Shown one piece after another: positions 5,547 through 5,987 of a stretch of DNA of 5,987 nt. A program made the position numbers and the translations under genes. The DNA comes from Bacillota bacterium. Lineage in GTDB: Bacteria; Bacillota; Desulfotomaculia; Desulfotomaculales; JAJYZD01. The stretch covers positions 1-5,987 of the forward strand of contig JAJYZD010000231.1 of NCBI GenBank assembly GCA_021800315.1. The letters are read 5' to 3'. How positions within the stretch are numbered: position 1 is the first letter of the stretch; the number at the start of each line of letters is the position of its first letter. The notes below the pieces were generated by a model. The model saw nothing but the letters and a program-made list of their open reading frames with translations. It made no database searches and was not told the DNA's origin.

Positions 5547-5808
5547 GATAGCTGAAAATCAGTGGGGTTAAATGTTCATCAGCGTCTCCGGTACACGATA
5601 GGAAAGTGTAGGCGAATCATGGGTGCTAATGAAATAGAGGAAAAATGTCGAAAAGAAAATGGGAAAAGGGTAGGGTGGAATAAGTTGATGGGTTGTTTTA
5701 CTAATTTATCCAAAACAGCTGGTTTCTTTACGCGTCTTCCCCGCGGATCTGGCGGTCGGTATGCTCCTGTGGGAAGCAGCCGGTCCCATCCCCTGCGTCC
5801 GCCCCTGA
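5547..5808. other. Region without a convincing gene
   Basis: An 86-codon frame (from GTG 5562, +) and its antisense partner cross this stretch, but neither has a good ribosome site or a recognisable domain. The end of the plus frame (RPPLNGGD) is simply the translation of the hairpin repeat at 5799-5815. A weak AGG lies before ATG 5620 in the same frame. I do not call a gene here. Confidence 0.45.
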
Positions 5809-5815
5809 ATGGCGG
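5799..5815. repeat. Short REP-like hairpin CCGCC/GGCGG
   Basis: CCGCC and GGCGG flank CCTGAAT, with further G/C-rich sequence either side (CCCC at 5802, GGGG at 5814). Its appearance recalls short dispersed palindromes common in intergenic DNA; copy number cannot be judged from one window. Confidence 0.35.
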
Positions 5816-5987
5816 GGATTGACAAAGACCATCTTGACGGTTATGCTCCGGACATTCCAATGACAACCGCTATTTCTATATTTATCCCGCGGAGGGCCAC
5901 CGCGGGAACTACGGGTAGCACGGGTGGAACCGGGAGTACCGGTTCATCCAACCCGGTACACGAATGGTCCAAGGAAGAGGCATGGGA
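5809..5987 (+). CDS. Possible partial gene with TG(S/G) repeats, open at window end
   Basis: An open frame from ATG 5809 (alternative ATG 5860) continues without a stop to the edge, at least 59 codons. After MTTAISIFIPRRATAG it contains four 9-base repeats (5911-5946) encoding TGS-TGG-TGS-TGS, a flexible linker-like tract. SNPVHEWSKEEAW follows. Neither ATG has a clear ribosome site, so the true start is uncertain. The 9-base periodicity supports coding, but two perfect inverted repeats (5886-5906 and 5936-5959) lie inside it, so a structured non-coding region is a fair alternative. No family is recognised. Confidence 0.3.
   Translation, partial: MAGIDKDHLDGYAPDIPMTTAISIFIPRRATAGTTGSTGGTGSTGSSNPVHEWSKEEAW

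Noticed and set aside
5562..5866. 86-codon (+) and 95-codon (-) frames near the right end
   Set aside because: No ribosome site or domain is visible. Parts of both translate the REP-like hairpin at 5799-5815, a common source of false frames.

Overview
The window most likely comes from a bacterial chromosome of moderately high G+C. The leuS type (zinc-binding CxxC pairs, CP1 editing domain), the strong GGAGG-type ribosome sites, the GTG/TTG starts and a 12-helix membrane protein with a LuxR-type HTH suggest a Clostridia/Peptococcaceae-like Firmicute. That placement is inference; no rRNA or other marker is present.

Layout. (1) Positions 1-2151 (+) hold the 3' part of leuS, leucyl-tRNA synthetase, ending at a terminator hairpin. 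(2) Positions 2212-2762 (-) hold a type II toxin-antitoxin operon: a ribbon-helix-helix-like antitoxin and a PemK/MazF-type RNase toxin overlapping it by 4 bp. It has a near-consensus promoter inside an 11-bp inverted repeat. The antitoxin has an in-frame TGA at codon 21, while the toxin frame looks intact. (3) Positions 2949-4409 (-) hold a large membrane regulator, about 12 transmembrane helices fused to a C-terminal LuxR/GerE DNA-binding domain. Three copies of a TTGTTC(G)ACAA dyad lie on and upstream of its start. (4) Positions 4410-4893 are a divergent intergenic region. (5) Positions 4894-5546 (+) hold a tiny two-helix membrane protein gene (49 codons) and, about 0.5 kb on, a second partial copy of its 3' half. 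The DNA between the copies has no convincing gene but forms several hairpins. (6) From 5547 to the end the sequence is mostly without convincing genes. A REP-like hairpin is present, and an open frame encoding TG(S/G) repeats runs off the edge.

leuS is housekeeping; everything to its right looks accessory. The toxin-antitoxin pair and the regulator lie convergent to leuS, and the regulator is transcribed divergently from the small membrane gene. The arrangement permits, but does not prove, that the membrane LuxR protein controls its own gene and perhaps the divergent small protein. The most unusual points are the nonsense codon in the antitoxin beside an intact toxin, the tandem operator-like dyads at the luxR start, and the partial duplication of the small membrane gene around a hairpin-rich spacer.
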